A program made the translations under genes and the position numbers. From assembly GCF_010725885.1 (NCBI RefSeq), contig NZ_AP022600.1, forward strand, positions 4,774,001-4,838,000: a stretch of DNA of 64,000 nucleotides, given 5' to 3'. The DNA is from Mycolicibacterium tokaiense. GTDB lineage: Bacteria; Actinomycetota; Actinomycetes; Mycobacteriales; Mycobacteriaceae. The notes under the pieces were generated by a model. That model made no database searches and was not told the DNA's origin. It saw only the letters and a list, made by a program, of their open reading frames with translations. Position 1 is the stretch's first letter; every line of letters begins with the position of its first letter. Below are positions 26,410 to 36,067 of this stretch, piece after piece.

Positions 26410-26563
26410 TTGTGCCACCACCCACCGACACGACGGAAGCCGCCGAATCCCTGCCTGTGGATAGAGATACAGCAACCTCGCAATGCCCCTCCGCTGTCAC
26501 CCATGGCGGCTAGACTCGGCACTCTCACAGGGAAAATGCGAGCTCAACGAGGAGCGTGAGCCC

Positions 26564-28861
26564 ATGGCCATCGACGCCGACGCCACCGCCCAAACCCCCT
26601 TCGATCAACAGGTGACTGCCACCCAGCGATACTTCGAGGACCCGAGGTTCGAGGGCATCATCAGGCTTTACAGCGCCAGGCAGGTGGTCGAACAGCGCGG
26701 CACCATCCCCGCCGACTACCCGGTGGCGCGGGAGGCTGCGGTGGCATTCCATGCCCGCCTGCGCGAGTTGTTCGCGCAGAAGAAGAGCATCACCACATTC
26801 GGGCCGTACTCCCCCGGCCAGGCGGTGGTGATGAAGCGGATGGGCATCGAGGGCATCTATCTCGGTGGCTGGGCCACCTCGGCGAAGGGCTCCATCTCCG
26901 AGGACCCGGGGCCGGATCTGGCGAGCTATCCACTCAGTCAGGTGCCCGACGAGGCGGCCGGCCTGGTGCGCGCGTTGCTCACTGCCGACCGAAACCAGCA
27001 GTACCTGCGCCTGCAGATGACCGAGGAACAGCGCGCGGCCTCCCCCGCGGTCGACTACCGGCCCTTCATCATTGCCGATGCCGACACCGGCCACGGTGGA
27101 GATCCACACGTGCGCAACCTGATTCGACGCTTTGTCGAGTCCGGTGTTCCGGGCTACCACATCGAGGACCAGCGTCCTGGCACCAAGAAGTGTGGGCACC
27201 AGGGTGGCAAGGTGCTGGTGCCCTCGGATGAACAACTCAAGCGGCTCAACGCAGCACGCTTTCAGCTCGACATCATGGGCGTGCCCGGCATCATCGTGGC
27301 GCGCACCGACGCCGAGGCCGCCAACCTGATCGACAGCCGCGCCGACGAGCGCGATCAGCCGTTCCTGTTGGGTGCCACCAATCTCAAGATCCCGTCGTAC
27401 AAGTCGTGTTTCCTGGCGATGATGCGGCGGTTCTACGAGCGTGGCGCCAGCGAGATCAATGGGCACATGCTGTACGCCCTGCCCGAGGGGGAATACAGCA
27501 CCGCCACCGCGTGGCTGGAACGCCAAGGTCTCATCGCCGTCATCGACGACGCTGCCGCCGCGTGGCTGGACGGCAAAGCCGCGTCCATCGATGCGGTCTA
27601 CGACGAGGTGGAGTCGAAGTTCATCGACGCCTGGCAGCTTGACTCGGGCCTGCAGACCTACGGCGAAGCGGTGGCCGAGCTTCTCGAGTTCCGCGCCAGG
27701 GAGGGCGAATCGGCCGAGATGACGGCCGCGCAGTGGCGCGAATTCGCCGTGACCGCACCGTTGTACACGGCCAGGGAGAAGGCCAAGGAACTGGGCGCCG
27801 ATGTGGCCTGGGACTGCGAACGGGCCAAGACTCCGGAGGGCTACTTCCAGGTGCGCGGCGGCATTCCGTATGCCATCGCCAAATCGCTGGCCGCAGCGCC
27901 GTTCGCCGATGTCCTGTGGATGGAGACCAAGACCGCTGACCTGGCTGATGCCCGCGAATTCGCCGAGGCCATCCACGCGGTGTACCCGGAGCAGATGCTG
28001 GCCTACAACCTGTCACCGTCGTTCAATTGGGACACCACCGGGATGAGCGACGACGAAATGCGGGCATTTCCAGAGGAACTCGGCAAGATGGGCTTCGTCT
28101 TCAACTTCATCACCTACGGCGGCCACCAGGTGGACGGGGTGGCCTGTGAAGAGTTCGCCACCGCGCTCCGGCAGGAGGGCATGCTGGCCTTGGCGCGGCT
28201 GCAACGGAAGATGCGTCTGGTCGAATCCCCCTACCGCACACCTCAGACGCTGGTGGGTGGGCCCCGCAGCGACGCAGCCCTGGCCGCGGTGTCGGGGCGC
28301 ACCGCCACCACCAAGGCCATGGGCAAAGGATCCACCCAGCACCAACACCTGGTGCAGACCGAGGTGCCCAAGAAGCTGCTGGAAGAGTGGTTGGCGCTGT
28401 GGAGCGAGCACTACCAGCTGGGCGAGAAACTGCGGGTGCAGCTGCGTCCGCGGCGCGCCGGGTCGGATGTGCTGGATCTGCAGATCATCAGCGAAGGCGC
28501 ACAGGAGGGCGCCGACCCGCTGGCCAACGTGGTGGTGGACCCCATCAAGGACCGCCACGGCCGCAGCATCCTGACCGTCCGCGACCAGAACACCTTCGCC
28601 GAGAAGTTTCGCAAGAAGCGCCTGATGGACCTCATCCACCTGTGGCTGATCCACCGCTTCAAGCCGGAGATCGTCTACTACGTGACGCCCACCGAGGACA
28701 ACATCTATCAGACCGAGAAGATGAAGTCGCACGGCATCTTCAGCGACGTCTACCAGGAGGTCGGCGAGATCATCGTCGCCGACGTCAACCAGCCGCGCAT
28801 CGATGAGCTGTTGGCCCCCGACCGGGAGGCATTGGGTCGACTGATCCGTAAAGACGACTAG
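26564..28861 (+). CDS. aceA: Isocitrate lyase, long form (ICL2)
   Basis: About 765 residues, the length of the long ICL2 class rather than the roughly 430-residue ICL1. It cleaves isocitrate to glyoxylate and succinate in the glyoxylate shunt (and, in mycobacteria, can cleave methylisocitrate). The catalytic loop KKCGHQGGK places the nucleophile Cys at about residue 210; metal-binding acidic segments are at [13 protein letters not shown]. The C-terminal extension of ICL2 is retained (about 600-765, with [15 protein letters not shown]). ATG at 26564 follows GAGGAG. Cytosolic. Confidence 0.93.
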   Translation: MAIDADATAQTPFDQQVTATQRYFEDPRFEGIIRLYSARQVVEQRGTIPADYPVAREAAVAFHARLRELFAQKKSITTFGPYSPGQAVVMKRMGIEGIYLGGWATSAKGSISEDPGPDLASYPLSQVPDEAAGLVRALLTADRNQQYLRLQMTEEQRAASPAVDYRPFIIADADTGHGGDPHVRNLIRRFVESGVPGYHIEDQRPGTKKCGHQGGKVLVPSDEQLKRLNAARFQLDIMGVPGIIVARTDAEAANLIDSRADERDQPFLLGATNLKIPSYKSCFLAMMRRFYERGASEINGHMLYALPEGEYSTATAWLERQGLIAVIDDAAAAWLDGKAASIDAVYDEVESKFIDAWQLDSGLQTYGEAVAELLEFRAREGESAEMTAAQWREFAVTAPLYTAREKAKELGADVAWDCERAKTPEGYFQVRGGIPYAIAKSLAAAPFADVLWMETKTADLADAREFAEAIHAVYPEQMLAYNLSPSFNWDTTGMSDDEMRAFPEELGKMGFVFNFITYGGHQVDGVACEEFATALRQEGMLALARLQRKMRLVESPYRTPQTLVGGPRSDAALAAVSGRTATTKAMGKGSTQHQHLVQTEVPKKLLEEWLALWSEHYQLGEKLRVQLRPRRAGSDVLDLQIISEGAQEGADPLANVVVDPIKDRHGRSILTVRDQNTFAEKFRKKRLMDLIHLWLIHRFKPEIVYYVTPTEDNIYQTEKMKSHGIFSDVYQEVGEIIVADVNQPRIDELLAPDREALGRLIRKDD

Positions 28862-28881
28862 GAGTGGGTACCCGGCGCGGC

Positions 28882-29103
28882 ATGAGTGAGTGGGAAGTCA
28901 TCGCCGCCCGGGCACACAACCCCGGTGACCCTGCCGACGGCGCGGAGGAGCAGCTGCTGGTGCGAGGGTCAGAGGCGGAGGCACGCCGCGTGTTCGCCGA
29001 CACCGTGGCCGAGGCGGCGGAAGCACACTACGACTACGTGCGACTGCGCGACGGGCAACGAGTGGTGCAAGCGTGGCCGCAACCGACCGGATGGACCAGT
29101 TGA
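28882..29103 (+). CDS. Small protein of unknown function
   Basis: A 73-residue soluble, acidic protein: SEWEVIAARAHNPGDPADGA, RRVFADTVAEAAEAHYDYVR, LRDGQRVVQAWPQPTGW. It looks like a short alpha/beta fold and is probably conserved in mycobacteria. ATG at 28882 was chosen over 28864. Co-directional with aceA, 20 bp downstream, so may be on the same transcript. Confidence 0.6.
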   Translation: MSEWEVIAARAHNPGDPADGAEEQLLVRGSEAEARRVFADTVAEAAEAHYDYVRLRDGQRVVQAWPQPTGWTS

Positions 29104-29119
29104 GCTCTAGACTCGTGGA

Positions 29120-29767
29120 GTGCTGAGAGTTCTCGCCGCCCTGTGCGTGCTCATGTGGACGGCGGCGGGCGTGGCGGGTGCTGAACCTGCGACCGACCGC
29201 CCGGCCACCACCCAACGCATCGAGGTCAGCGCTCCCGCAGCGAATTCGCCGACCGGCACGCTGACCGCCTATGAGTGGATGAACGGGCAATGGCGGGTGT
29301 TTCTGGGGCCCACCCATGCCGACCTGGGTGAGTTGGGTGTCGGGGTGAGCGAGGACGACGTGTTCCGGACGCCCGTGGGCACCTACCCGCTGGGGCAGGC
29401 TTTCGGTCGCGAACCCAACCCGGGAACGCGGTTGCCCTACTTCCAGACCACCGACGCCGATTGGTGGGACGAGGACCCCGAGTCGCCGACGTACAACACC
29501 CACGTGCATTCAGAAGACATGCCGTCCGACGATGCCGAGAACCTCTACGACTCCGGCGTGATCTACGACTACGCAGTGCTGATCGAGCACAACCCGCAAC
29601 GAATCCCGGGCCGCTCTGCCGGCATCTTCCTGCACGTCACCGACGGCACGCCCACGTGGGGCTGTGTGGCCATCGGGCGTGATGAGATGCGCACGCTGCT
29701 CACCTGGCTGGACCCCGCCGCCGCGCCGCAGATCACCGTCGCTGTCAGCGGAAACCCATCGGACTGA
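29120..29767 (+). CDS. Exported L,D-transpeptidase-family (YkuD-like) protein
   Basis: A 215-residue protein with a signal peptide (LRVLAALCVLMWTAAGVAGA). The catalytic motif is present near the end: HVTDGTPTWGCVAI, with His 172 and Cys 182. Before it are FRTPVGTYPLGQAFGREPNP and an SEDMPSDDAENLYDSG segment typical of the COG3786 type. These enzymes cross-link or trim peptidoglycan. GTG at 29120. Unlike the lipoprotein LdtMt type, it lacks a lipobox and Ig-like domains, so its function may not be cross-linking. Confidence 0.82.
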   Translation: MLRVLAALCVLMWTAAGVAGAEPATDRPATTQRIEVSAPAANSPTGTLTAYEWMNGQWRVFLGPTHADLGELGVGVSEDDVFRTPVGTYPLGQAFGREPNPGTRLPYFQTTDADWWDEDPESPTYNTHVHSEDMPSDDAENLYDSGVIYDYAVLIEHNPQRIPGRSAGIFLHVTDGTPTWGCVAIGRDEMRTLLTWLDPAAAPQITVAVSGNPSD

Positions 29768-29778
29768 AGGAGACCACC

Positions 29779-30201
29779 GTGACTGCGCTGACCCCCGAGG
29801 TCGTCGAGTTCCTCATGACGGGAACCCGCACCGGCATGCTGGGCTACCTGGCCTCCGACGGTCGCCCGCTGGTGGCGCCGGTGTGGTTCCTGGTCGAGGA
29901 CGATCACCTGGTGTTCAACACCGCTGCGGGCACCGCGAAAGGCAAGGCCCTGCAACGCGATCCGCGGTTAGTGATGACGGTCGACGACCCCCATCCGCCG
30001 TTCTCGTTCGTCCAGGTCCAGGGGGTGGCAGAGTTGAGCGATGATCCCACCGCCCTGCGCGACATCGCGACCCGGATCGGCGGCCGCTACATGGGCGCCG
30101 ACCGCGCCGAAGAATTCGGCAGGCGCAACGGTGTCCCGGGCGAGCTCATCGTCAGGGTGCGTCCCACCAAGGTGATCGCCGCGTTCAACCTCGCGGATTA
30201 A
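29779..30201 (+). CDS. PPOX-class (F420-type) oxidoreductase
   Basis: A 140-residue split-barrel protein: TGTRTGMLGYLASDGRPLVAP, PVWFLVEDDHLVFNTAAGTA, KGKALQRDPRLVMTV. This matches the FMN/F420-binding split-barrel family with members such as Rv1155. GTG at 29779 follows GAAGGAGA. It overlaps the convergent transporter gene by 4 bp. Confidence 0.83.
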   Translation: MTALTPEVVEFLMTGTRTGMLGYLASDGRPLVAPVWFLVEDDHLVFNTAAGTAKGKALQRDPRLVMTVDDPHPPFSFVQVQGVAELSDDPTALRDIATRIGGRYMGADRAEEFGRRNGVPGELIVRVRPTKVIAAFNLAD

Positions 30202-31088
30202 CCGCGCTCGCCGACCGCCGCCTCCAGCCGGTCCTCGTAAGCTCCCTCACCGCGGCCCAGAGCGATGGTCGCGGCCACCATGACCAGTGCGGCCAGCAGC
30301 AGAGCCAGCGCCTCCAGGCCGTTGACCGATATGTCTTCCGAGAGCATCACCGCACCGAGGGCCACCGCCACCACCGGCTCCAGCACCAACATGGTGGGCA
30401 CGGAGGTCTGCAGCGCGCCGGCGTGAAAGGCGGACTGCTGCAGGACCGTACCGATCACCGCCACCGCAATCAGGAGATAGACCTCGGGGCGTAGGAACAC
30501 CGCACCGGCACCGGCATGAGTGGCAGTGTGCATGACGATCTTCGTCAACACCGCCATCACCCCGAACAACACACCCACCACGACCGCCAGCAGCACGGCC
30601 CGCGGGGTACCGGAGGTCCGGATGGCCAGGGCCACCAGGGCAACCGAGAACACGGCGGTGACCGCGCACAGAAGGGTCAGCGTGAGCGTCGGCACCACAT
30701 ACTCTCCGGGCTCGGTGCGCGCGAGGATCACGAACACGGTCAACGCGACCGTGAGCAGCACCGCCCACAACCACTCGCTGGCCGAGACGGTGCGATCGGC
30801 CAGCCGGGCACTCAGCGGCAGCGCGAACAGCAGTGCCGACACCAACAGCGGCTGCACCAGGATCAGTGAACCGTGCGCCAGCGCCGCCGCCTGGAACGCG
30901 TAGCCGGTCACTGCGGCCCCGGTGCCCGCCCACCACAGCGGCCGCCGAACCAGGGTGCGCAGCATCACGGGGCTGACGCCGGCTTCAGGTGGGACGTCGA
31001 GGGTGGCTCGCTGGCGCACCACGATGCCAACGGCCATGAAGACGGCGGCGAGCAACGCGGAAACCACGGTCAGACTGTGCGTGACCAA
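30198..31088 (-). CDS. DMT-superfamily membrane transporter
   Basis: A 296-residue protein with nine or ten hydrophobic helices; PLWWAGTGAAVTGYAFQAAALAHGSLILVQPL and the repeat TSVPTMLVLEPVVAVALGAVML mark a DMT (EamA-like) fold. Substrate unknown. TTG at 31088 has GGAAGG upstream; a later GTG would shorten helix 1. The C-terminal tail is charged. Confidence 0.75.
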   Translation of the reverse strand: MVTHSLTVVSALLAAVFMAVGIVVRQRATLDVPPEAGVSPVMLRTLVRRPLWWAGTGAAVTGYAFQAAALAHGSLILVQPLLVSALLFALPLSARLADRTVSASEWLWAVLLTVALTVFVILARTEPGEYVVPTLTLTLLCAVTAVFSVALVALAIRTSGTPRAVLLAVVVGVLFGVMAVLTKIVMHTATHAGAGAVFLRPEVYLLIAVAVIGTVLQQSAFHAGALQTSVPTMLVLEPVVAVALGAVMLSEDISVNGLEALALLLAALVMVAATIALGRGEGAYEDRLEAAVGERG

Positions 31089-31204
31089 CGTTGTGTCATC
31101 CTTCCCGGCACTGCCGGCATGAGTCGGTGTGCCGGAACATCAACCGTAATGGTTCCCCGTTGAAGCGTCCGCGTACCGCGGCCGATCCTGGGCATCCCTG
31201 ATTC

Positions 31205-31882
31205 GTGGAGACCACCGAATACGCCCCGGGCCGCGCCGTCGATGTGTTCGGCGGGCCGGGCCGCCCGACCGTCCTGCTGTGGCACGGTATGCAGACCGAT
31301 GCCCGTGCGGCCGTGCGACCGCTGGCGGAATTGATCGCGAGGCACGGCCCGGCCGTGTTGGCCCCGGACTGGGACTCGCATGCCGCCGACGGCGGTCGCG
31401 CCGATCTGCTGGCGTCGGCGGCCTTCGCCCGGGAGCGCGCCGGCACCGCCGACGTCGTGCTCGTGGGATGGTCGCTCGGTGGCGCGGCGGCCGCGGGTAT
31501 GGCCCTGGGCCGTGCGGACTCCGAGCTCAGTCCGGTGCACACGGTGACCCTGGGCGGCGCCTTCACGGCGCCGGACCCGCTGACGGGAAGGCCGTTGACC
31601 AACCTGGTTCCGCAGCGGCCGGACGGGCCGTTGCTGCTGCTGCATGGACGCGTCGATGACGTCGTCCCTGTCGCTGTCAGCCGGGACTTCGCCGCCCATC
31701 TGACGCGCATCGGCCGGCCGGTGCGCCTGGCCGAGCTCGACACCGACCACGCCGCGATCGCGGGCGCCCGGTACGACGCGGCCGGCGACCGGTACCTGCC
31801 CGCCGAGGATGCTGACGCGCTTGCCGTCACCGCCCTGGTCGCGGTGCAGATCGCCGGTCTGCTGTCTACGTGCTCACCGTGA
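31205..31882 (+). CDS. Alpha/beta hydrolase
   Basis: A 225-residue hydrolase. Oxyanion motif LLWHGMQTD, nucleophile elbow VGWSLGGAAAAG with Ser, LLLLHGRVDDVVP with the acid Asp, and a late DTDHAAIAG with the His. No signal peptide. Possibly a serine esterase or a peptidase-like enzyme. GTG start at 31205. Its stop TGA abuts the stop of the convergent radical-SAM gene (TGATCA). Confidence 0.8.
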   Translation: METTEYAPGRAVDVFGGPGRPTVLLWHGMQTDARAAVRPLAELIARHGPAVLAPDWDSHAADGGRADLLASAAFARERAGTADVVLVGWSLGGAAAAGMALGRADSELSPVHTVTLGGAFTAPDPLTGRPLTNLVPQRPDGPLLLLHGRVDDVVPVAVSRDFAAHLTRIGRPVRLAELDTDHAAIAGARYDAAGDRYLPAEDADALAVTALVAVQIAGLLSTCSP

Positions 31883-32953
31883 TCAGAACGCGTAGCGGAT
31901 CCGGCACGACGGCAGGTATTCCCCGATCATCCCGGTGAGCTGATCCACCCACCGGCGTTTCCAGGTGCTCTTGTAGCGCACGTTCGACTGGCCGTTCTGA
32001 CTGAGTTTGGCCTCCTGCAGGTCGGGCCGCCACAGCAGTTCCTCGCCTCGCGGGTGCCAGCCCAGGTTGACCTCGTGCAGCCCGGCGTTGTGGGTCAGGA
32101 AGATGATCTCGGCGGCCAGCTGCGCCTTGGTGCGGTCGTTGGTGCCGTCGGCGATCTGCTGGAGCAGGGTCGCCCACTCGGCCTGCCAGTGCTCGTGCAC
32201 GATCACCGGACTGAAGTTCAGGTGCACCTCGTACCCGGCGTCGACGAAGTCGTCCAGCGCGGCGATCCGATCCACGATCGACGAGGTGCGGATATCCACC
32301 AGCTTGGACGTCTCCTTCGGCATCAGGCTGAACCGGACCCGGGTGCCGCCCCGGGGCTCGAGGTCGAGCAGGCCGCGGTTGACGTACTTGGTCGCGAAAC
32401 TGGCCTTGGCGTTGGGTATCCGGCCGAACAGGTTGATCAGATCGGCGACGTTGTCGGAGACCAGGGCGTCCACCGAGCAGTCGCTGTTCTCGCCGATGTC
32501 ATAGACCCAGTCCACCGGATCACATTGATTGGGCTCGGGTTTGACGCCCTGGCGCCGCGCGTGGCGTTCGAGGTAGCCGAGGATCTGTTCGATGTTGGCA
32601 AACACCGTGATGGGGTTGGCGTAGCCCTTGCGCCGCGGGACATAACAGTAGGAGCAGGCCATGGCGCACCCGTTGGATGTCGAGGGGGCGATCCAGTCGC
32701 TGGAGCGCTCGTTGCGGCGCGCGGTCAGACTTCTCTTCTCCCCCAGCACCAACACGTTGCGCTTGATCCGCACCCAGTCTGAGACATTGCCTTCATTGCC
32801 ATACAGCCCCGGAATCGACTGGTGCGACGGCACTTCGACGAGTTCGGCATCGGGGTGGCCGGCCAGGATCTCCCGAGCCCGGGCGAAACGGGTGATGTCG
32901 GGTTCATGGTAGATGCGGGTGATGTCCAGCAGCCGGCCGGTCTGCGTACTCAC
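31883..32953 (-). CDS. Spore-photoproduct-lyase-family radical SAM protein
   Basis: A 356-residue protein. CAMACSYCYVPRRKG is a CX3CX2C iron-sulfur motif (residues about 93-101), the arrangement used by radical-SAM enzymes, and the flanking residues match spore-photoproduct-lyase homologues. GTGA overlap at 32950-32953 links it to the APC permease upstream. The host is not an endospore former, so the substrate is likely not spore photoproduct; it might repair or modify another lesion. A helix-rich N-terminus (DITRIYHEPDITRFARAREI) comes first. Confidence 0.83.
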   Translation of the reverse strand: MSTQTGRLLDITRIYHEPDITRFARAREILAGHPDAELVEVPSHQSIPGLYGNEGNVSDWVRIKRNVLVLGEKRSLTARRNERSSDWIAPSTSNGCAMACSYCYVPRRKGYANPITVFANIEQILGYLERHARRQGVKPEPNQCDPVDWVYDIGENSDCSVDALVSDNVADLINLFGRIPNAKASFATKYVNRGLLDLEPRGGTRVRFSLMPKETSKLVDIRTSSIVDRIAALDDFVDAGYEVHLNFSPVIVHEHWQAEWATLLQQIADGTNDRTKAQLAAEIIFLTHNAGLHEVNLGWHPRGEELLWRPDLQEAKLSQNGQSNVRYKSTWKRRWVDQLTGMIGEYLPSCRIRYAF

Positions 32954-34254
32954 GTGTCGCCCGAAGCCGTGGCGCGGGCCACCAGATAGAGCACGGCGCC
33001 CACCGTCAGCAGGATCGCCGCGAAGAGCCAGACCTGCGCAGTCTGCTGGGTCAGCAGCAGCACACACGAGCCGACACCCAACACCGGGATCGCCGTCCAG
33101 ACGCGGAAGTGCTCGTACGGCACGGTGTCTCGGCGCAACACGAGCACCGCGACGTTGGTGGAGATGAACACGAACAGCAGCAGCAGGACCACCGTCTCGG
33201 CCAGGGTGGCCAGGTCCCCGACCAGAGTCAGCCCCATCGCGACCACGGTGGTGGCGATGATCGACACCCAGGGCGTGTGCCGATGCGGCAGCACCCGGCC
33301 CAGTACCGCCGGCAGCAGACCGTGCTCGGCCATGCCGAAGGCGAGCCGGCTGGCCATGATCATCGTGAGGAGCGCACCATTGGCCACCGCCACCAGGGCG
33401 ATGGCGCTGAACAGCCACCCGGGTACCGCCACACCGGTGGCCGCCACGACGTCCAGCAGCGGACCCGACGACCCGGCGAGCTCCTCCGGCGGCAGCGCGA
33501 CGGCGCTGGCGATTCCGACTGCGGCGTAGACGATTCCGGCGGTGATGAGGGCACCGAACAGCGCGGCCGGATACACCTTGCTGGGGTTGCGGATCTCTTC
33601 GGCCACATTGGCCGAGGTCTCGAACCCGACGAAGGAGTAGTAGGCCACGATGGCACCGCCGAGGATGGCCAGGGCAGGGCTGGTGTCGGCCGGGAACTGC
33701 CCGACCCGGCTCAGTTCTCCTCCCCCGCCCCCAACCATGACGGCCACCGTGACGATGACGATCAATAAGCCGGTCAGCTCGATGGCGGTCATCACCACAT
33801 TGGTCTTCAGGGACTCGCTGATGCCCCGGGCGTTGAGACAGGCGATCAGCGCCAGGAACACGATGGCCGCCAGCACAGGCGGAACGTCGATGAACGTGGT
33901 CAGGTAGTCGCCGCTGAAGGCCAGCGCCAGGCCCGCCGCACTGGTGATGCCCGCAGCCAGCATGCAGAAGCCCACCAGAAACGACACCAGGGGTCGCCCG
34001 AAGGCCCGCTCGGCGAACACCGCCGCGCCGCCGGCCCGTGGGTACTTGGTGACGAGCTCGGCATAGGAGCCTGCAGTGAGCAGGGCCAGCAGCAGGGCCG
34101 TGACCAGCGGGGCCCACAGCGCGCCGCCGACGTCGGCGGACAGTTCGCCCATCAGGGCGTAGATGCCGGCGCCGAGCACGTCTCCGAGGATGAACAGGAA
34201 CAGCAGCGGTCCGGTGATCCTGCGATCGAGTTTGGTGTCGCTCGTGGTGGTCAC
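32950..34254 (-). CDS. APC-family amino-acid permease
   Basis: About 434 residues with 11-12 hydrophobic helices. ITGPLLFLFILGDVLGAGIYALMGEL holds the unwound TM1 motif GAGIY of the APC fold; VAYYSFVGFETSANVAEEIRNPSKVYP is the TM6 segment with the EEIRNP motif. A proton- or sodium-coupled amino-acid importer is likely. GTG at 34254 follows the epimerase gene by 34 bp; it overlaps the radical-SAM gene by 4 bp. Confidence 0.87.
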   Translation of the reverse strand: MTTTSDTKLDRRITGPLLFLFILGDVLGAGIYALMGELSADVGGALWAPLVTALLLALLTAGSYAELVTKYPRAGGAAVFAERAFGRPLVSFLVGFCMLAAGITSAAGLALAFSGDYLTTFIDVPPVLAAIVFLALIACLNARGISESLKTNVVMTAIELTGLLIVIVTVAVMVGGGGGELSRVGQFPADTSPALAILGGAIVAYYSFVGFETSANVAEEIRNPSKVYPAALFGALITAGIVYAAVGIASAVALPPEELAGSSGPLLDVVAATGVAVPGWLFSAIALVAVANGALLTMIMASRLAFGMAEHGLLPAVLGRVLPHRHTPWVSIIATTVVAMGLTLVGDLATLAETVVLLLLFVFISTNVAVLVLRRDTVPYEHFRVWTAIPVLGVGSCVLLLTQQTAQVWLFAAILLTVGAVLYLVARATASGDT

Positions 34255-34288
34255 CGAGGCGTGGTACCCGCCCCGGACCGGGCGACAC

Positions 34289-35278
34289 CTACAGGCGGCC
34301 CACGCGGCGTAATCCGTCGGCCGTGTCGGCGACCGTCTCGGCGGGATCCCGCAGCAAGATGCCAAAATCCCGCTCTGCGGCCGAATCGTCGGACCTCGGC
34401 ATCTGCGTGTAGTACTGCATGGCCGCAGAATTGATCGGGGTCTCGAACGGCAGCTGGTCCCCGATGACGTCGAAGACGCGCCCGACTGCCCGCAGCGCGG
34501 TGTCCGGCACCGGGTACACCAGCAGGCCGCGGTCGGCCGCAGCGCCGATCATCGAGGCCAATTCGCCCACCGAGACGCGGCGGCCGCCGGCCATGTAGCG
34601 CCGCGGGCCCTTCCCGGGCTCGAGCAGCGCCACGTGCAGCGCGGCCAGGTCGCGAACGTCGACGACGATCCAGGCGGCACTGCGGCCGGGGACGCCCCAC
34701 ATCTTGACCGAGGCCTCGACGCCGTCGGCGGCCTCGCCGAACTGGTCGCCGGCGGGCGGGCCCAGGACCATGCCGGGATAGGTGATGTCCACGGGTGCGC
34801 CGGCGTCCTGCAGCCCCCGGGCGTAGGCCTCGACCAGGGCCTTGGACTTGCCGTAGCCGTCGGAGCCACCCGCGACCGGCAGATCGGCGTGCAGCACGTC
34901 GAGGCCCGGCCGAAACAGGGCGGTGAAGCTGGAGACGTGGATGATCGGGTCCAGCTCGGCGGCCACCGCGCCTCCCAGGACATTGCGCGCACCTTCGAGG
35001 TTGGTGATCAGCATCTCGTCGGCCCGGTCCGGATCGGTGGACACCATTGCCGCGCAATGGATCACCGCATCACAGCCGTCGAGCGCGGCAGCGGTGGCGG
35101 CGGAATCGGCGATGTCACCCACCACGTGGTCGGAGATGTCGGCGCCGATCTGTTCGGCGCTGGTGCGCAGCCGCTGCGGACTGCGGACCAGGAATCGCAC
35201 CTGGTGACCCGCGTCCTGGACAGCTTTCGCCGTCCACGCGCCGACGAAACCGGTGCCCCCGGTGACCAGGACCTTCAC
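34289..35278 (-). CDS. NAD(P)-dependent epimerase/dehydratase-family protein
   Basis: A 329-residue extended SDR. The cofactor loop is VTGGTGFVGAWTAKA at residues 5-19; HCAAMVSTDPDRADEM follows; the catalytic Tyr/Lys pair is GSDGYGKSKALVEAYA, and VSSFTALF holds the Ser region. It is related to dihydroflavonol-4-reductase and 3-beta-hydroxysteroid dehydrogenase-like enzymes, with unknown substrate. GTG at 35278. First of a probable unit with the permease and radical-SAM genes. Confidence 0.83.
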   Translation of the reverse strand: MKVLVTGGTGFVGAWTAKAVQDAGHQVRFLVRSPQRLRTSAEQIGADISDHVVGDIADSAATAAALDGCDAVIHCAAMVSTDPDRADEMLITNLEGARNVLGGAVAAELDPIIHVSSFTALFRPGLDVLHADLPVAGGSDGYGKSKALVEAYARGLQDAGAPVDITYPGMVLGPPAGDQFGEAADGVEASVKMWGVPGRSAAWIVVDVRDLAALHVALLEPGKGPRRYMAGGRRVSVGELASMIGAAADRGLLVYPVPDTALRAVGRVFDVIGDQLPFETPINSAAMQYYTQMPRSDDSAAERDFGILLRDPAETVADTADGLRRVGRL

Positions 35279-35334
35279 TGTGCCTCCCTCGTGTTACCGC
35301 CTCGAACGGTAACCGACAGGTGTCCAGCTAAGGG

Positions 35335-35625
35335 TCAACTCGCGGGGTAATCGCGCATCAGCAGATCGGCCAGGCAGTACACCGGCACGCCGAGCCGGGT
35401 GCGCAGCCCGTCGGCGTAGGCGCGGGCGATCATTTCGCCGCGCGCGGGATCGAAGTCCCCGGACAGGTCGACAGCGATCCGGCAGCCGAAGGTGTCGGTG
35501 CCGACGACGGCCACCTGCGTCACACCGTCAGGAACGGTCGATCCGGCAACTGCGGTCCGCACGGCGTCCACATCGGCCGACCCCTCTACGTATACCGCGA
35601 CAAAAGACTCCACGTTGTCGATCAT
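35335..35625 (-). CDS. Small soluble protein of unknown function
   Basis: A 96-residue protein with alternating strands and helices: MIDNVESFVAVYVEGSADVD, then GVTQVAVVGTDTFGCRIAVD, then ARAYADGLRTRLGVPVYCLA. No membrane segment or metal cluster. It lies 51 bp after the SRPBCC gene on the same strand, so may belong to the TetR-SRPBCC unit. Confidence 0.5.
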   Translation of the reverse strand: MIDNVESFVAVYVEGSADVDAVRTAVAGSTVPDGVTQVAVVGTDTFGCRIAVDLSGDFDPARGEMIARAYADGLRTRLGVPVYCLADLLMRDYPAS

Positions 35626-35676
35626 GACCAGTTCGGCGTTGCCGCGCAGTGCGCCGCGCCTGCGTTTGCCGGAGCT

Positions 35677-36057
35677 TCATCCAGCGTTTACGTGCTCAGC
35701 CATCTCCGCGATCCGGTGCACCGCGACAGCGAGCACCGGGAGATATGCCGGTGCCCAGACGGGGCTGCTCATCCACACCCGGCACCCGGACTGCTGGGGG
35801 CTGACGCCGTGCGCGGTAGCCGGGATGCCGGCGACCTTCCACGCCCAGCGGTGCTCCGGCTCGAAGTCGGTGATCTCGAACGGGACCGAGATGCCGACGG
35901 GTGTGGTGACGGTCCCGCGGGCACCGAGTTCCAACGGGCCTGCGGTGAGCCGGGCGCGCGACACCGTCGGCCCCCACTTCGGCCACAGGTCGAGGTCGGT
36001 CAAGATCTGCCACACCACATCCGGCGAGGCGTCGACGTGCGTTCCGGCGGTCCACAT
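35677..36057 (-). CDS. SRPBCC-family (polyketide cyclase/START-like) protein
   Basis: A 126-residue START-like protein: ASPDVVWQILTDLDLWPKWG, LELGARGTVTTPVGISVPFE, ITDFEPEHRWAWKVAG. These match the SRPBCC (polyketide cyclase/dehydrase) fold, which binds hydrophobic ligands. No catalytic residues stand out. It is 10 bp downstream of the TetR gene. Confidence 0.8.
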   Translation of the reverse strand: MWTAGTHVDASPDVVWQILTDLDLWPKWGPTVSRARLTAGPLELGARGTVTTPVGISVPFEITDFEPEHRWAWKVAGIPATAHGVSPQQSGCRVWMSSPVWAPAYLPVLAVAVHRIAEMAEHVNAG

Positions 36058-36067
36058 GGCAACAGGG

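Noticed and set aside
31883..34288. An 801-codon reading through the permease region into the radical-SAM gene
   Set aside because: The upstream part is an out-of-frame shadow of the APC permease; the radical-SAM protein starts at GTG 32953.
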